A stretch of DNA of 64,000 bases from an uncultured Clostridia bacterium (GTDB taxonomy: Bacteria; Bacillota; Clostridia; Christensenellales; Borkfalkiaceae), in the NCBI GenBank assembly GCA_947087265.1, contig CAMUBY010000001.1, positions 231,253 to 295,252 of the forward strand, given 5' to 3'. A model generated the notes under the pieces. It saw only the letters and a program-made list of their open reading frames with translations. It was not told the origin of the DNA and made no database searches. A program made the position numbers and the translations under genes. Positions 16,660-28,994 of this stretch are shown one piece after another; positions within the stretch are counted from its first letter, which is position 1, and each line of letters starts with the position of its first letter.

Positions 16660-17364
16660 TTGAAGAGACTATCATCGCGTGCTACCGCCGCCGTCGTCAA
16701 TGTAATGCTTGCCGCCGTTTTAATCGTCGTGGGAACGGTTTGTTTTTTTCCGCAATCGCAGAGCGTTTCGAGTGTGGAACAGAAGGCAGTTTATCAGGGT
16801 AATTCCGCGGACGGCGTTTCGCTCATGATTAACGTGTATTGGGGCACGGAAGAGGTGTACGGAATATTGGACGTGCTCGAAACATACGGCGCAACCGCCA
16901 CCTTTTTCATCGGCGGAAGTTGGGCGGACGACAACGTTGCGGCACTCAAAGCCATTCGGGATAAGGGGCATGAAATCGGTTCGCACGGCTATTTTCACCG
17001 CGACCATTCCAAACTCAACCGCGAGGAAAATATCGAAGAAATCCGCCGCAGCGTGGAATTTATCTCCCTTGCGGCAGACGTCACCGTCACGCTGTTTGCG
17101 CCGCCCTCGGGCGCGTATAACGATACGGTCGTTGAAGCCGCCGAATCCATGGGCTTAAAAACAATTCTTTGGAGCAGGGATACAATCGACTGGCGCGACA
17201 AAAACGAATCGGACTGTTTTACGCGCGCCACGAAGGACGTCAAAGGCGGCGATTTGATTCTCATGCACCCCATGGAACATACGCTTGCCGCGCTTCCGAA
17301 AATTCTCGACTATTATAAGGAACACGGATTGAAAACGGTGACCGTGAGTGAAAATATCGGCTGA
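16660..17364 (+). CDS. YlxY-like polysaccharide deacetylase-family protein, probably inactive
   Basis: 234 residues from a TTG preceded by GAGG 7 nt upstream. An N-terminal membrane anchor or signal (residues 8-30) precedes a NodB-like fold: TATFFIGGSWADDN, the histidine motif GSHGYFHRDHSKL, and VTLFAPPSGAYND. Motif 1, normally TFDDG with the catalytic aspartate, reads LMINVYWGTEE, so the metal-binding Asp is missing, as I recall for the sporulation-associated YlxY group. A downstream M16 peptidase matches the B. subtilis ylxY-mlpA order. Likely exported or membrane bound; enzymatic activity doubtful. Confidence 0.82.
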   Translation: MKRLSSRATAAVVNVMLAAVLIVVGTVCFFPQSQSVSSVEQKAVYQGNSADGVSLMINVYWGTEEVYGILDVLETYGATATFFIGGSWADDNVAALKAIRDKGHEIGSHGYFHRDHSKLNREENIEEIRRSVEFISLAADVTVTLFAPPSGAYNDTVVEAAESMGLKTILWSRDTIDWRDKNESDCFTRATKDVKGGDLILMHPMEHTLAALPKILDYYKEHGLKTVTVSENIG

Positions 17365-17388
17365 ATTTACATATAGGAGAAAAAGGAT

Positions 17389-18627
17389 ATGGTACAATCG
17401 AAAACGCTGAAAAACGGCGTCAGAATTATTATCAAGCAAATGGAGGGCTTGCTCTCGGTTACGATGGGCGTCTTAGTCGGTGCAGGCGCGGCGTACGAAA
17501 CGGACAAAGAGGACGGCATTTCGCACTTCCTCGAACATATGCAGTTCAAAGGCACGCCGACGCGTACTTCGTTTGAAATTTCCGATGCGTTCGACGCGCT
17601 CGGCGCGCAGGTCAACGCGTTTACGGGCAAGGACATGACCTGCTACTACGCAAAGGCTACGAGCGACCACGCGGCGGAAGCGTTCGCACTGCTTGCGGAT
17701 TTGTTTCTGAACAGTAATTTCCCTGCGGAAGAAATGGAACGCGAAAAGGGCGTCGTACTCGAAGAAATCAACATGGACGAAGATACGCCCGAAGATTTGT
17801 GTCTGGATTTGCTCTCGCGCACCGCGTTCGGCAACCGCGGTTACGGCAGAAATATTTTAGGTCCTGCCGCCAACGTAAAAGCGTTTACGCGCGAAGACTT
17901 GATTGCCTACCGCGGCGAATGCTACCGTCCCGAAAATACCGTCATCTCTTTTGCCGGTAATATTTCCGTAGAAGAAGCTCTTTCGCTGTGCGAACAGTAC
18001 TTCGGCAATATAGAAAGCGCGCCTTTTACCAAACGCGAAAAGGCGGTCGTCTGGACGAAAGGACAGGCTTTTAAGAAAAAACCTATCGAGCAGGCGCACC
18101 TTGCGCTCGGTTTTCCCACCGTCTGCCGCGGCAGTGAGCTTTGCTCCGCCGTGCAGGTCATGAACACCATCTTGGGCGGCGGCATGAGTTCGCGCCTCTT
18201 CCAGCGCGTGCGCGAAGAATTAGGACTTGCCTATTCGGTGTACTCCTATCCTTCGCACTATGAGGAAACGGGAATGTTCACGGTGTACGCAGGCGTCAAT
18301 CCCCAAAAAGCGACGGCGGCGAAGGACGCGATACTCTCCGTGATTGAAGAGTTTCAGAAATCGGGCGTTAAGAAAGAAGAATTTTTGCGCGGCAGGGAAC
18401 AGGCAAAATCGGGGAGTATTTTCTCGCAGGAAAACACTTCCTCGCAAATGCTCATCTACGGCAAACAGATGCTCTATAAAAACGAAGTGTACGATTTTGA
18501 AAAACGAATGGCGGAAATTTCCGCGCTCACCGTGGAGAATATTTCCGAAGCGATTTCAGAAAGTCTGGATATTTCGCGCGCCGTTCTCGTTTCGGTCGGA
18601 AATCTGAAAGAGGAAATCAAACTGTAA
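17389..18627 (+). CDS. M16 family zinc metallopeptidase
   Basis: 412 residues, the size of a single M16 unit. The inverted zinc motif HFLEH (in DGISHFLEHMQFKGT, about residues 45-59) and a downstream glutamate-rich helix (EKGVVLEEINMDEDTPED) mark it as the catalytic type. The second half contains GGGMSSRLFQRVREELGLAYSVYS, the substrate-contact RY-type region. The relative in B. subtilis is MlpA/YmxG. Preceded by GGAG; its stop overlaps the next gene's ATG. Substrate unknown; cytosolic because no signal peptide is visible. Confidence 0.93.
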   Translation: MVQSKTLKNGVRIIIKQMEGLLSVTMGVLVGAGAAYETDKEDGISHFLEHMQFKGTPTRTSFEISDAFDALGAQVNAFTGKDMTCYYAKATSDHAAEAFALLADLFLNSNFPAEEMEREKGVVLEEINMDEDTPEDLCLDLLSRTAFGNRGYGRNILGPAANVKAFTREDLIAYRGECYRPENTVISFAGNISVEEALSLCEQYFGNIESAPFTKREKAVVWTKGQAFKKKPIEQAHLALGFPTVCRGSELCSAVQVMNTILGGGMSSRLFQRVREELGLAYSVYSYPSHYEETGMFTVYAGVNPQKATAAKDAILSVIEEFQKSGVKKEEFLRGREQAKSGSIFSQENTSSQMLIYGKQMLYKNEVYDFEKRMAEISALTVENISEAISESLDISRAVLVSVGNLKEEIKL

Positions 18628-19097
18628 TGGAACAAGGCTTTGCGCCCGTGTACGGGAAAGACAGCCGCGTGCTCATTCTGGGGAGTTTCCCTTCCGTCAA
18701 GAGCCGCGCGGTCGGGTTTTATTACGGCAATCCGCAAAACCGTTTCTGGAAGACGGTATGCGGCTACTTCGGCGAACCCGTGCCCGAAAGCATTGCGGAA
18801 AAGACGGAATTTTTACTGCGGCGCAAAATCGCGCTGTGGGATGCGGTGGAGTCGTGCGAAATTCAAGGTTCGTCAGACGCGTCCATCCGTGACGAAAGCG
18901 TTGCCGATTTATTGTCGCTTTATAAAGCGTGCGGCGCGTCCGCGATACTTTGCAACGGCAGCAAATCGTACAGCGTGCTCGAACGGCACTATCCCGAACT
19001 GCTCTCCGTTACGAAAAAGCTTTCTTCCACTTCGCCTGCCAATCCGCGGTTTTCGTGCGAGGAATGGCACCGCGCGCTGAAAGGAGCAGGCTTGTAA
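18627..19097 (+). CDS. DNA-deoxyinosine glycosylase (UDG family 6)
   Basis: 156 residues, matching the hypoxanthine-DNA glycosylase family in length. Diagnostic segments are LILGSFPSVKSRA near residue 14 and FYYGNPQNRFW near residue 31; the closing LSSTSPANPRF is the family's C-terminal motif. It would excise deaminated adenine (hypoxanthine) from DNA to start base excision repair. It is coupled to the M16 gene by overlap, with no functional link apparent. Confidence 0.9.
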   Translation: MEQGFAPVYGKDSRVLILGSFPSVKSRAVGFYYGNPQNRFWKTVCGYFGEPVPESIAEKTEFLLRRKIALWDAVESCEIQGSSDASIRDESVADLLSLYKACGASAILCNGSKSYSVLERHYPELLSVTKKLSSTSPANPRFSCEEWHRALKGAGL

Positions 19098-19131
19098 CGC
19101 AGGCGCCGTAAAAATTGCTTTGGAAAAAACG

Positions 19132-19160
19132 TTGACAACTCAATAAAAATCAGTTAAAAT
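19132..19160 (+). promoter_or_regulatory. acpP promoter
   Basis: TTGACA (19132-19137), 17-bp spacer, TAAAAT (19155-19160), about 50 nt upstream of the acpP start. Confidence 0.8.
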
Positions 19161-19212
19161 AAATAAAAAAACGACTTCGTAACAGGAAACGGAGCGGACG
19201 GAGGAAAAATTT

Positions 19213-19443
19213 ATGTACGAGAAATTAAGTAAAATGCTTGCGGAACAGCTCGGCATCGCCCCCGAGAAAATTACGCCCGAAGCGGAAATCATCAAAGATT
19301 TGGGCGCGGACTCACTCGACGTTGTGGAACTGATGATGTCGCTCGAAGACGAGTACGGCGTTACGCTTCCCGAGTCTGACGTGGAAAAGATTAAAACCGT
19401 GCAAGACGTCGTAGAAATGCTCGAAAATCTTGCAAAAAAATAG
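19213..19443 (+). CDS. acpP: Acyl carrier protein
   Basis: 76 residues, acidic, four-helix. The 4'-phosphopantetheine attachment motif is GADSLDVVEL with Ser34. It carries growing acyl chains in fatty-acid synthesis. The gene has its own promoter and terminator and is not next to other fab genes here. A GGAGG ribosome site precedes the ATG. Confidence 0.97.
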   Translation: MYEKLSKMLAEQLGIAPEKITPEAEIIKDLGADSLDVVELMMSLEDEYGVTLPESDVEKIKTVQDVVEMLENLAKK

Positions 19444-19455
19444 CACCGTTTGAAG

Positions 19456-19490
19456 AACGCTACCGCACAGCCGCGGCGGCGTTTTTATCT
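19456..19490 (+). terminator. Terminator after acpP
   Basis: Stem AACGC/GCGTT plus CCGC/GCGG separated by a 2x2 internal loop (19456-19483), followed by TTTTTATCTTTTTT. Confidence 0.75.
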
Positions 19491-19506
19491 TTTTTCGGAA
19501 AATCTC

Positions 19507-19535
19507 TTTACACGGCGTTCGATTTGGTATATAAT
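19507..19535 (+). promoter_or_regulatory. Promoter of the two-gene membrane protein operon
   Basis: TTTACA (19507-19512), 17-bp spacer, TATAAT (19530-19535). Confidence 0.7.
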
Positions 19536-19568
19536 TAGATGAATATTATTTGAGTGCAGAGAGTGTAT

Positions 19569-20387
19569 ATGCGCGTTATTTTCGGAAGTGTAAAATATCT
19601 ATTCAAAAATATCTGGTACATTTTGCCTTATGCAATTCTACCGGCTGTTTTTCTTACGCTTCTTTTGGACTACGCATCTCTTTCGGAATTGCTCACCGCA
19701 TTTTTCACGGGGAATCCGAAATCGGACTTTCTGCTGAATTTCCGCGCGATGAGCCTGCTCCGTATTGACCTGCTCGGCGGCATTTATACGGTATGCGCGT
19801 TCGTCTGTTTTGTCGTATGTTTAACGCTCACGCTTTCGGTAGTGGAAAAACATATGCGTCTCGGCAAGCGCACGTTGAGCGGCGCGTTTACGCAATTCGG
19901 AAATCTTCTGCTTTCCGTCATCGGTTATTCGCTCGCGTATTTCATTCTTTACGAAGTTTGGGTGGTTGCGCTTTCGGCGGTTCTCTTTGCGGTTTCGTCT
20001 ATTAAAAGCGCCGTTGCCGTTTGCCTTGTGAGCGCGCTCGTGTTCGTGCTTTTTGTTTTGGCGCTGCTCTATCTCACCACGGTGTTTTATCTCTGGCTTC
20101 CGTGCAAGCAAATGACGGGCTTCGGCAATTACGACGCATTTCTTTATTCTTACCGACTGGTTTCGTCGGTCCGCAGGAAGTTAATTCTTTCTTTAGTTAT
20201 TTTCTTTGCAATCATTGCTTCCTTCGTTACGGGAATGTCTTTCTTGCCCGAAATCGCGTTCCGCGCCGCAATGTTCGTTGTGTTTACGTTTGCATTTCTG
20301 AATTTTGCGGTACGCATGGAAACCGTTTATTTCACGGCGGATAAACTCGACAGAGAAGATTTAATCCGCAGTTACAGGGAGTTATAA
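19569..20387 (+). CDS. Integral membrane protein of unknown function
   Basis: 272 residues if started at the ATG at 19569; in-frame GTGs at 19554 and 19563 are alternatives, and the ribosome site (AGAGAG) is weak. About six hydrophobic spans are visible (for example YILPYAILPAVFLTLLL, VCAFVCFVVCLTLTLSV, ILSLVIFFAIIASFV), with no signal-type N terminus and no catalytic motif. It is followed one base later by a second membrane protein of similar size and pattern, so the pair may be diverged paralogues or a heteromeric complex. I do not recognise the family. Confidence 0.75.
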   Translation: MRVIFGSVKYLFKNIWYILPYAILPAVFLTLLLDYASLSELLTAFFTGNPKSDFLLNFRAMSLLRIDLLGGIYTVCAFVCFVVCLTLTLSVVEKHMRLGKRTLSGAFTQFGNLLLSVIGYSLAYFILYEVWVVALSAVLFAVSSIKSAVAVCLVSALVFVLFVLALLYLTTVFYLWLPCKQMTGFGNYDAFLYSYRLVSSVRRKLILSLVIFFAIIASFVTGMSFLPEIAFRAAMFVVFTFAFLNFAVRMETVYFTADKLDREDLIRSYREL

Positions 20388-20388
20388 C

Positions 20389-21339
20389 ATGAGATTCCGC
20401 AACGCGTTTCATATTACTATCGATAACTTTCAGAACGTATTCAAACTGTTATTGTATTATTTTATCACGGCGCTTCTGTTCGGAAGTCTGATATACGTCA
20501 TTTTGAAACTTTCGCTTTCTTCGCTTCTCGAAAGCGCGGAAATGAATTCGGTAAAAGATTTAATCGGCGAATTTTTCCGTGCCCTTACAACGGGCGATAC
20601 CGAACGTTTGCACACGTTCCGAGAAGAATTTGAAGAAGCGGTAAAACAACTTGTTCTCTTGCTGGGTCATAACAGCGGTAAAATAGCGGGCGCGATTGTC
20701 GGCGTGTGCGTCATGTATCTTCTGATGCGTTTTGCAAACGGACTTGCCATGTTTGCCGTCGGCAACACGGTGAACGACCGCATGAGCACGTTCTCGCGCA
20801 CGTCTTTTTCTTCGGCATATTTTAAGAATATCGGGCAGGCATCGCTCTATCAACTTATTTACGTTCCGCTCTGCTTTTTGTTCGACGTATTCATGGGCAT
20901 TGCGTGCTGGTTCCTGTTCTTTTATCTGCCGTCCTTCCTTCCGGGGCAGGGAATTCTGAACGTTCTGCTTGCGCTCTGCTTAACGATGACGGCGGTTGCT
21001 TGTCTCGAAGCCTTGAAAATGACGCTCATTTCCTCCTGGATGCCCGCGATGATAGCGGACAAAAAGAAAGTCGGCGCAGGCATGAAGTACAGTTTTGCCT
21101 GCAAAAAAGATTTCGGCAGAAGATTCGTTGCATTTTTGGTAAGCGTTTATCTTATCATAGTAGTGAACGTCGTGTTCGGACTTTTTACGTTCGGCAGTGC
21201 GCTTTTAATTACAGTTCCGTGCAGTTTCGTTTTCCTGCTGAGCATGCAGTTCGTGAATTATTATAATCTCAATTCACGCAAGTTCTTTATTACTTATCAG
21301 AAAATTGTAGGCGGCGAGGACGAATCGCAAATCAAATAA
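20389..21339 (+). CDS. Integral membrane protein of unknown function
   Basis: 316 residues with about six membrane spans (LLLYYFITALLFGSLIYVIL near the start, IAGAIVGVCVMYLLM, later ACWFLFFYLPSFLP and VSVYLIIVVNVVFGLFTFGS). A soluble stretch of about 60 residues (40-100) with charged helices follows the first span. No recognised motif. It begins 1 bp after the upstream membrane protein and precedes the phosphoglucomutase by 13 bp. The pair resembles permease-like proteins of unknown role; a link to envelope or sugar metabolism is only inferred. Confidence 0.75.
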   Translation: MRFRNAFHITIDNFQNVFKLLLYYFITALLFGSLIYVILKLSLSSLLESAEMNSVKDLIGEFFRALTTGDTERLHTFREEFEEAVKQLVLLLGHNSGKIAGAIVGVCVMYLLMRFANGLAMFAVGNTVNDRMSTFSRTSFSSAYFKNIGQASLYQLIYVPLCFLFDVFMGIACWFLFFYLPSFLPGQGILNVLLALCLTMTAVACLEALKMTLISSWMPAMIADKKKVGAGMKYSFACKKDFGRRFVAFLVSVYLIIVVNVVFGLFTFGSALLITVPCSFVFLLSMQFVNYYNLNSRKFFITYQKIVGGEDESQIK

Positions 21340-21352
21340 AAGAGGGGAGAAT

Positions 21353-23071
21353 ATGAATTACCGTAATATTTACGAGTCTTGGCTGAACGATGAAAGACTT
21401 TCGGAGGAAGAACGCGCAGAACTTTTATCTGTTGCATCCGACGAGAAGGAAAAGGAATACCGTTTCGGCGGCGAACTCGAATTCGGCACCGCGGGAATGC
21501 GCGGACTCATCGGCTGCGGCGTGAACATGATGAACGTGCGCACCGTCATGCGCGCCACGCAGGGTCTTGCGGAATACGTGAAAACGCTCGGCAAAGATGC
21601 AATGAGCCGCGGCGTCGTCGTTTCTTACGATACGCGCAGAAATTCCCGACTGTTTGCCGAAAAAGCGGCGGGCGTGCTGGCAAAGAACGGCATTAAAGCG
21701 TATCTGTTCGACCGCGTTCATCCCGTTCCCATGCTTTCCTATGCCGTGCGATATCTGGGCACGGTGGCGGGGGTGATGATTACGGCGTCCCATAACCCCA
21801 AGGAATATAACGGCTATAAAGTCTACGGCGAGGACGGCGCGCAGATGTCGCCCGAGGCTACGGAGATTGTCGTTAAATTCATCGAAAAAATTACCGATTA
21901 TCTCTCGGTCACGGCGGAGGAGACGAGCGCGCTCATTCAGCCCGTTCCTGCCGAAGTGGACGATACATATATCGAAAAACTTTCCCGATTGACCCTTTCG
22001 GACGAGGCGGTGAAAGAGTGCGGGAAAAACTTAAAACTTGTCTATACCCCCGTGCACGGTTCAGGCTACGTTCCGGTGACGCGTATTCTCAAACAGCTCG
22101 GCATTAACGTGACGGTCGTGAAGGAACAGACGGCGGAAGACCCCGAATTTTCCACGGTGAAAGTGCCCAATCCCGAATTTAAGGAAACGCTTGCTATGGG
22201 CATTGCGCTTGCGAATGAAATTCAGGCGGACGTCGTGTTCGGCACCGACCCCGATTCCGACCGTTTGGGCGTTGCCGTCAAGGATGATAACGGCGAGTTC
22301 GCAGCGCTTTCGGGCAATCAGGTGGGTATCCTTTTGCTCGATTATATACTCACGCGCCTCAAAGAAGAAAACAAACTTCCGAAGAACGCGGCGGTCGTCA
22401 AATCGTTCGTAACGACGGGCATGGCGAAAAATATCTGTAACGAATTCGGCGTAACGCTGTTTGAAGTGCCCGTCGGGTTCAAATTCATCGGCGAAAAAAT
22501 CAAGCAGTGGGAAAGAAGCGGCGAATACGAATTTGTCTTCGGGTTCGAGGAATCGTGCGGATACCTCCGCGGCACGCACGCACGCGATAAAGACGCGGTG
22601 GTGGCTTCCATGCTCTGTGCGGAAATGGTGTGCTATTATACCTATATCGACAAGACGGTTTACAGGCGTTTGCAGGAAATTTACGATAAGTACGGTTATG
22701 TTCTCGACTTAAACGTGTCTATTCAGTATTCGGGTCTGAATGCGATGAAAGAAATGAACGCCGTCGTCGACGCGTTAAAGACGGAGCGCGTGGAAAAATT
22801 CGGCGCGTTCGGCGTGGAAGCGGTGCGCGACTATTCCGCGTCCGTGAGAAGAACGGCAGACGGCGCGGTGGAAACGCTCGACATTCCCAAGACCAATTGC
22901 GTCTATTATGAACTGACGGGCGGTTCGTTTGTTTGCGTGCGGCCTTCGGGAACGGAGCCCAAACTTAAAATTTATTATTCGGTGAAAGCGAAGTCGGAAG
23001 AGAAAGCGCACGCGGCGCTCAAAGAAATTCAAAGCGACGTCGGCGCACTTCTCGAACGCGTCAAGAAGTAA
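21353..23071 (+). CDS. Phosphoglucomutase/phosphomannomutase (alpha-D-phosphohexomutase)
   Basis: 572 residues, the long PgcA/PGM2-like form. The phosphoserine loop TASHNPKEYNGYK places the catalytic Ser near residue 146. The metal loop is DPDSDRLGVAV, the sugar loop is FGFEESCGYLRG, and the phosphate-binding loop is VRPSGTEPKLKIYY at the C terminus. It interconverts hexose 1- and 6-phosphates for cell-wall and glycan precursors. GAGGGGAG precedes the ATG, and a hairpin terminator follows at 23085. Confidence 0.95.
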   Translation: MNYRNIYESWLNDERLSEEERAELLSVASDEKEKEYRFGGELEFGTAGMRGLIGCGVNMMNVRTVMRATQGLAEYVKTLGKDAMSRGVVVSYDTRRNSRLFAEKAAGVLAKNGIKAYLFDRVHPVPMLSYAVRYLGTVAGVMITASHNPKEYNGYKVYGEDGAQMSPEATEIVVKFIEKITDYLSVTAEETSALIQPVPAEVDDTYIEKLSRLTLSDEAVKECGKNLKLVYTPVHGSGYVPVTRILKQLGINVTVVKEQTAEDPEFSTVKVPNPEFKETLAMGIALANEIQADVVFGTDPDSDRLGVAVKDDNGEFAALSGNQVGILLLDYILTRLKEENKLPKNAAVVKSFVTTGMAKNICNEFGVTLFEVPVGFKFIGEKIKQWERSGEYEFVFGFEESCGYLRGTHARDKDAVVASMLCAEMVCYYTYIDKTVYRRLQEIYDKYGYVLDLNVSIQYSGLNAMKEMNAVVDALKTERVEKFGAFGVEAVRDYSASVRRTADGAVETLDIPKTNCVYYELTGGSFVCVRPSGTEPKLKIYYSVKAKSEEKAHAALKEIQSDVGALLERVKK

Positions 23072-23084
23072 TAATTTCGGGAAC

Positions 23085-23112
23085 AACCCACCTCAGGGTG
23101 GGTTTTCTTTTG
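23085..23112 (+). terminator. Terminator between phosphoglucomutase and the TIM-barrel gene
   Basis: 8-bp stem (23085-23092 with 23097-23104, loop TCAG), then TTCTTTT. The GGGAGG ribosome site of the next gene directly follows, so some read-through is probably intended. Confidence 0.75.
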
Positions 23113-23122
23113 GGAGGAACTC

Positions 23123-23911
23123 ATGCAGGCAGGCATTTCAACCGCATCGCTGTTTATGCGTTTGGATACGAAAGACGCGCTTCCGCTCTTCCACGAATGG
23201 AACGTACCGCAAGCGGAAGTATTTTTCACCTCCTTTTGCGAGTATGAGCCGCGGTTTGCAAAATCCGTTGTCGAAAAGAAGGGCAACGTGCATATTCATT
23301 CGGTGCACGCGCTTACCACGCAGTACGAGCCGCAACTTTACAGCGCGCATCCGCGCGTGCGTCAGGACGCGTTTTCCATTCTGGAAAAGGTGATGGCTTC
23401 GGCAAAAATTCTCGGCGCGAAATATTATACCTTTCACGGCTTGGCGCGAATCAAACGCACCTTTCGGGAAGACGTTGAAAGAACGGGACTTCTCACGGCG
23501 GAAATTGCGCGTTTCTGCGCCAAGTACGGCGTAACGCTGTGCTTCGAAAACGTGGAGTGGGCGTTTTACAACCGACCGGGAATTTTCCGCGAACTCAAAA
23601 AATTTCATCCCGAACTCAAAGGCGTGCTCGATATCAAGCAGGCACGTATTTCGGGGTTTGAGTACGGGGAGTATCTCGAAGAAATGGGCGAAAATATCGC
23701 GCACGTTCACGTCTGCGATTTTACGGAAAGAGGCAAGAACTGTCTGCCCGGGCAGGGCGTATTCGATTTTGACGAACTGTTTTCGCGTCTTCGTGCCGTC
23801 GGGTTCGGGGGCACGGTATTCGTGGAAAATTACGGCAGCGATTATGGCAGTTTCGGCGACCTCAAACGCGCATACGAATTTTTGGCGGAAAAGGCATACC
23901 ATTTCAGTTAA
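23123..23911 (+). CDS. Sugar phosphate isomerase/epimerase-like TIM-barrel protein
   Basis: 262 residues of the xylose-isomerase-like/AP endonuclease 2 superfamily. Metal-ligand type positions are visible: GAKYYTFHG, LCFENVEW (Glu), LDIKQARISG (Asp), HVHVCDFTERG (His) and VFVENYGSDYG (Glu). Members are isomerases, epimerases or endonuclease IV; the substrate cannot be deduced. No signal peptide. It stands between a terminator and the rpsU promoter, so is effectively monocistronic or a read-through gene. Confidence 0.85.
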   Translation: MQAGISTASLFMRLDTKDALPLFHEWNVPQAEVFFTSFCEYEPRFAKSVVEKKGNVHIHSVHALTTQYEPQLYSAHPRVRQDAFSILEKVMASAKILGAKYYTFHGLARIKRTFREDVERTGLLTAEIARFCAKYGVTLCFENVEWAFYNRPGIFRELKKFHPELKGVLDIKQARISGFEYGEYLEEMGENIAHVHVCDFTERGKNCLPGQGVFDFDELFSRLRAVGFGGTVFVENYGSDYGSFGDLKRAYEFLAEKAYHFS

Positions 23912-23945
23912 CTTGGAAAAATTGTGAAAACCGCCTGAAAATGCG

Positions 23946-23974
23946 TTGACAGTAATGCGCGGTTTTGGTATAAT
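23946..23974 (+). promoter_or_regulatory. rpsU promoter
   Basis: Consensus TTGACA (23946-23951), 17-bp spacer, TATAAT (23969-23974). Confidence 0.85.
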
Positions 23975-24015
23975 AAGTAAGAAAATAAGTGCTTCGGCGG
24001 AGGAGGGTTGAGAAT

Positions 24016-24192
24016 ATGTCTACGATTCGTGTAGGTGAGAACGAGAATCTTGAAAGCGCGTTGCGCCGTTTTAAGAGAAAGTGCTCGCGCGACGGCATCA
24101 TCGGCGACCTTCGCAAGAAGGAGTTTTACGAAAAGCCCTCCGTCAAGAAGAGAAAGAAGGCGGAAGCCGCAAGAAAGAGAAGCAGAAACTAA
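24016..24192 (+). CDS. rpsU: Ribosomal protein S21
   Basis: 58 residues from the ATG at 24016, which has GGAGG upstream; a longer in-frame start at 23989 lies in the leader. The sequence [20 protein letters not shown] and the very basic tail are diagnostic of bS21, a small-subunit protein near the anti-Shine-Dalgarno sequence. In many Firmicutes yqeY follows; here an unrelated protein follows after a terminator. Confidence 0.97.
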   Translation: MSTIRVGENENLESALRRFKRKCSRDGIIGDLRKKEFYEKPSVKKRKKAEAARKRSRN

Positions 24193-24194
24193 TG

Positions 24195-24228
24195 AAAATC
24201 CGTAACGCTAAGTTACGGATTTTTTGTG
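24195..24228 (+). terminator. Terminator after rpsU
   Basis: 12-bp perfect stem (24195-24206 with 24212-24223, loop GCTAA) followed by T residues. Confidence 0.9.
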
Positions 24229-24259
24229 CAAATTTTGTCGAAAAAAGTGGAGGCGAAAC

Positions 24260-24655
24260 ATGGAACGAACGCTAAAAATGCTTGCAAAAGAGGCAAAAAT
24301 GCGCATGAAAAAGGGCTTCTGGCAGCAGTGCGAAGAGGAACTCTCGTCGAGCCGCTCGCACGCAAAGGAACAGGGAATCAACGAAAGCAAGATGGAACGC
24401 TACTTTCAGGAAAAGGTGACGACGCAGATTAAGGGGGAAACGCCCGACGATTTCTATCTCAAAGTGCGCGACCTGCTTTTAAGCGAAGGGGAAGTGAGTA
24501 ACGCCATCGGAAGATTGACGGATAAAGCATATTACGAAACGCTCTCCTATGCCGAAAAACAGCGCTACACGCTCGAACTTTCCGAACGGTATTTGCAGGC
24601 GTTGGAGCGGTTTAAGCACGAATACGAATTCGAGATAAAGGGGAGAAATGGTTGA
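24260..24655 (+). CDS. Uncharacterised charged helical protein
   Basis: 131 residues from the ATG at 24260, which has GGAGG 7 nt upstream; a longer in-frame start would lie within the rpsU terminator. The protein is strongly charged and helical throughout, without membrane segments, cysteines or a known motif. The N terminus MERTLKMLAKEAKMRMKKGFW is basic and the middle is acidic (GETPDDFYLKVRDLLLSEGE). It occupies the slot where yqeY often follows rpsU, but I see no YqeY similarity. The pcrA promoter overlaps its 3' end. Function unknown. Confidence 0.7.
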   Translation: MERTLKMLAKEAKMRMKKGFWQQCEEELSSSRSHAKEQGINESKMERYFQEKVTTQIKGETPDDFYLKVRDLLLSEGEVSNAIGRLTDKAYYETLSYAEKQRYTLELSERYLQALERFKHEYEFEIKGRNG

Positions 24656-24680
24656 ACAATTCTCCCGTTTGTGCTATAAT
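24652..24680 (+). promoter_or_regulatory. pcrA promoter, predicting a leaderless mRNA
   Basis: TTGAAC (24652-24657), 17-bp spacer, TATAAT (24675-24680), ATG at 24689. There is room for only 0-2 nt of leader, and no SD. Confidence 0.7.
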
Positions 24681-24688
24681 AAACGGGT

Positions 24689-28929
<4,241 letters not shown>

Positions 28930-28936
28930 AAAATAC

Positions 28937-28965
28937 TTGAAATAAACGTGCGGTTATGCTATAAT
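28937..28965 (+). promoter_or_regulatory. yicC-gmk-rpoZ promoter
   Basis: TTGAAA (28937-28942), 17-bp spacer, TATAAT (28960-28965). A normal leader with GAGGAAA precedes the ATG at 28995. Confidence 0.8.
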
Positions 28966-28994
28966 GATTCTATCCCGAAAAAGAGGAAACGACT

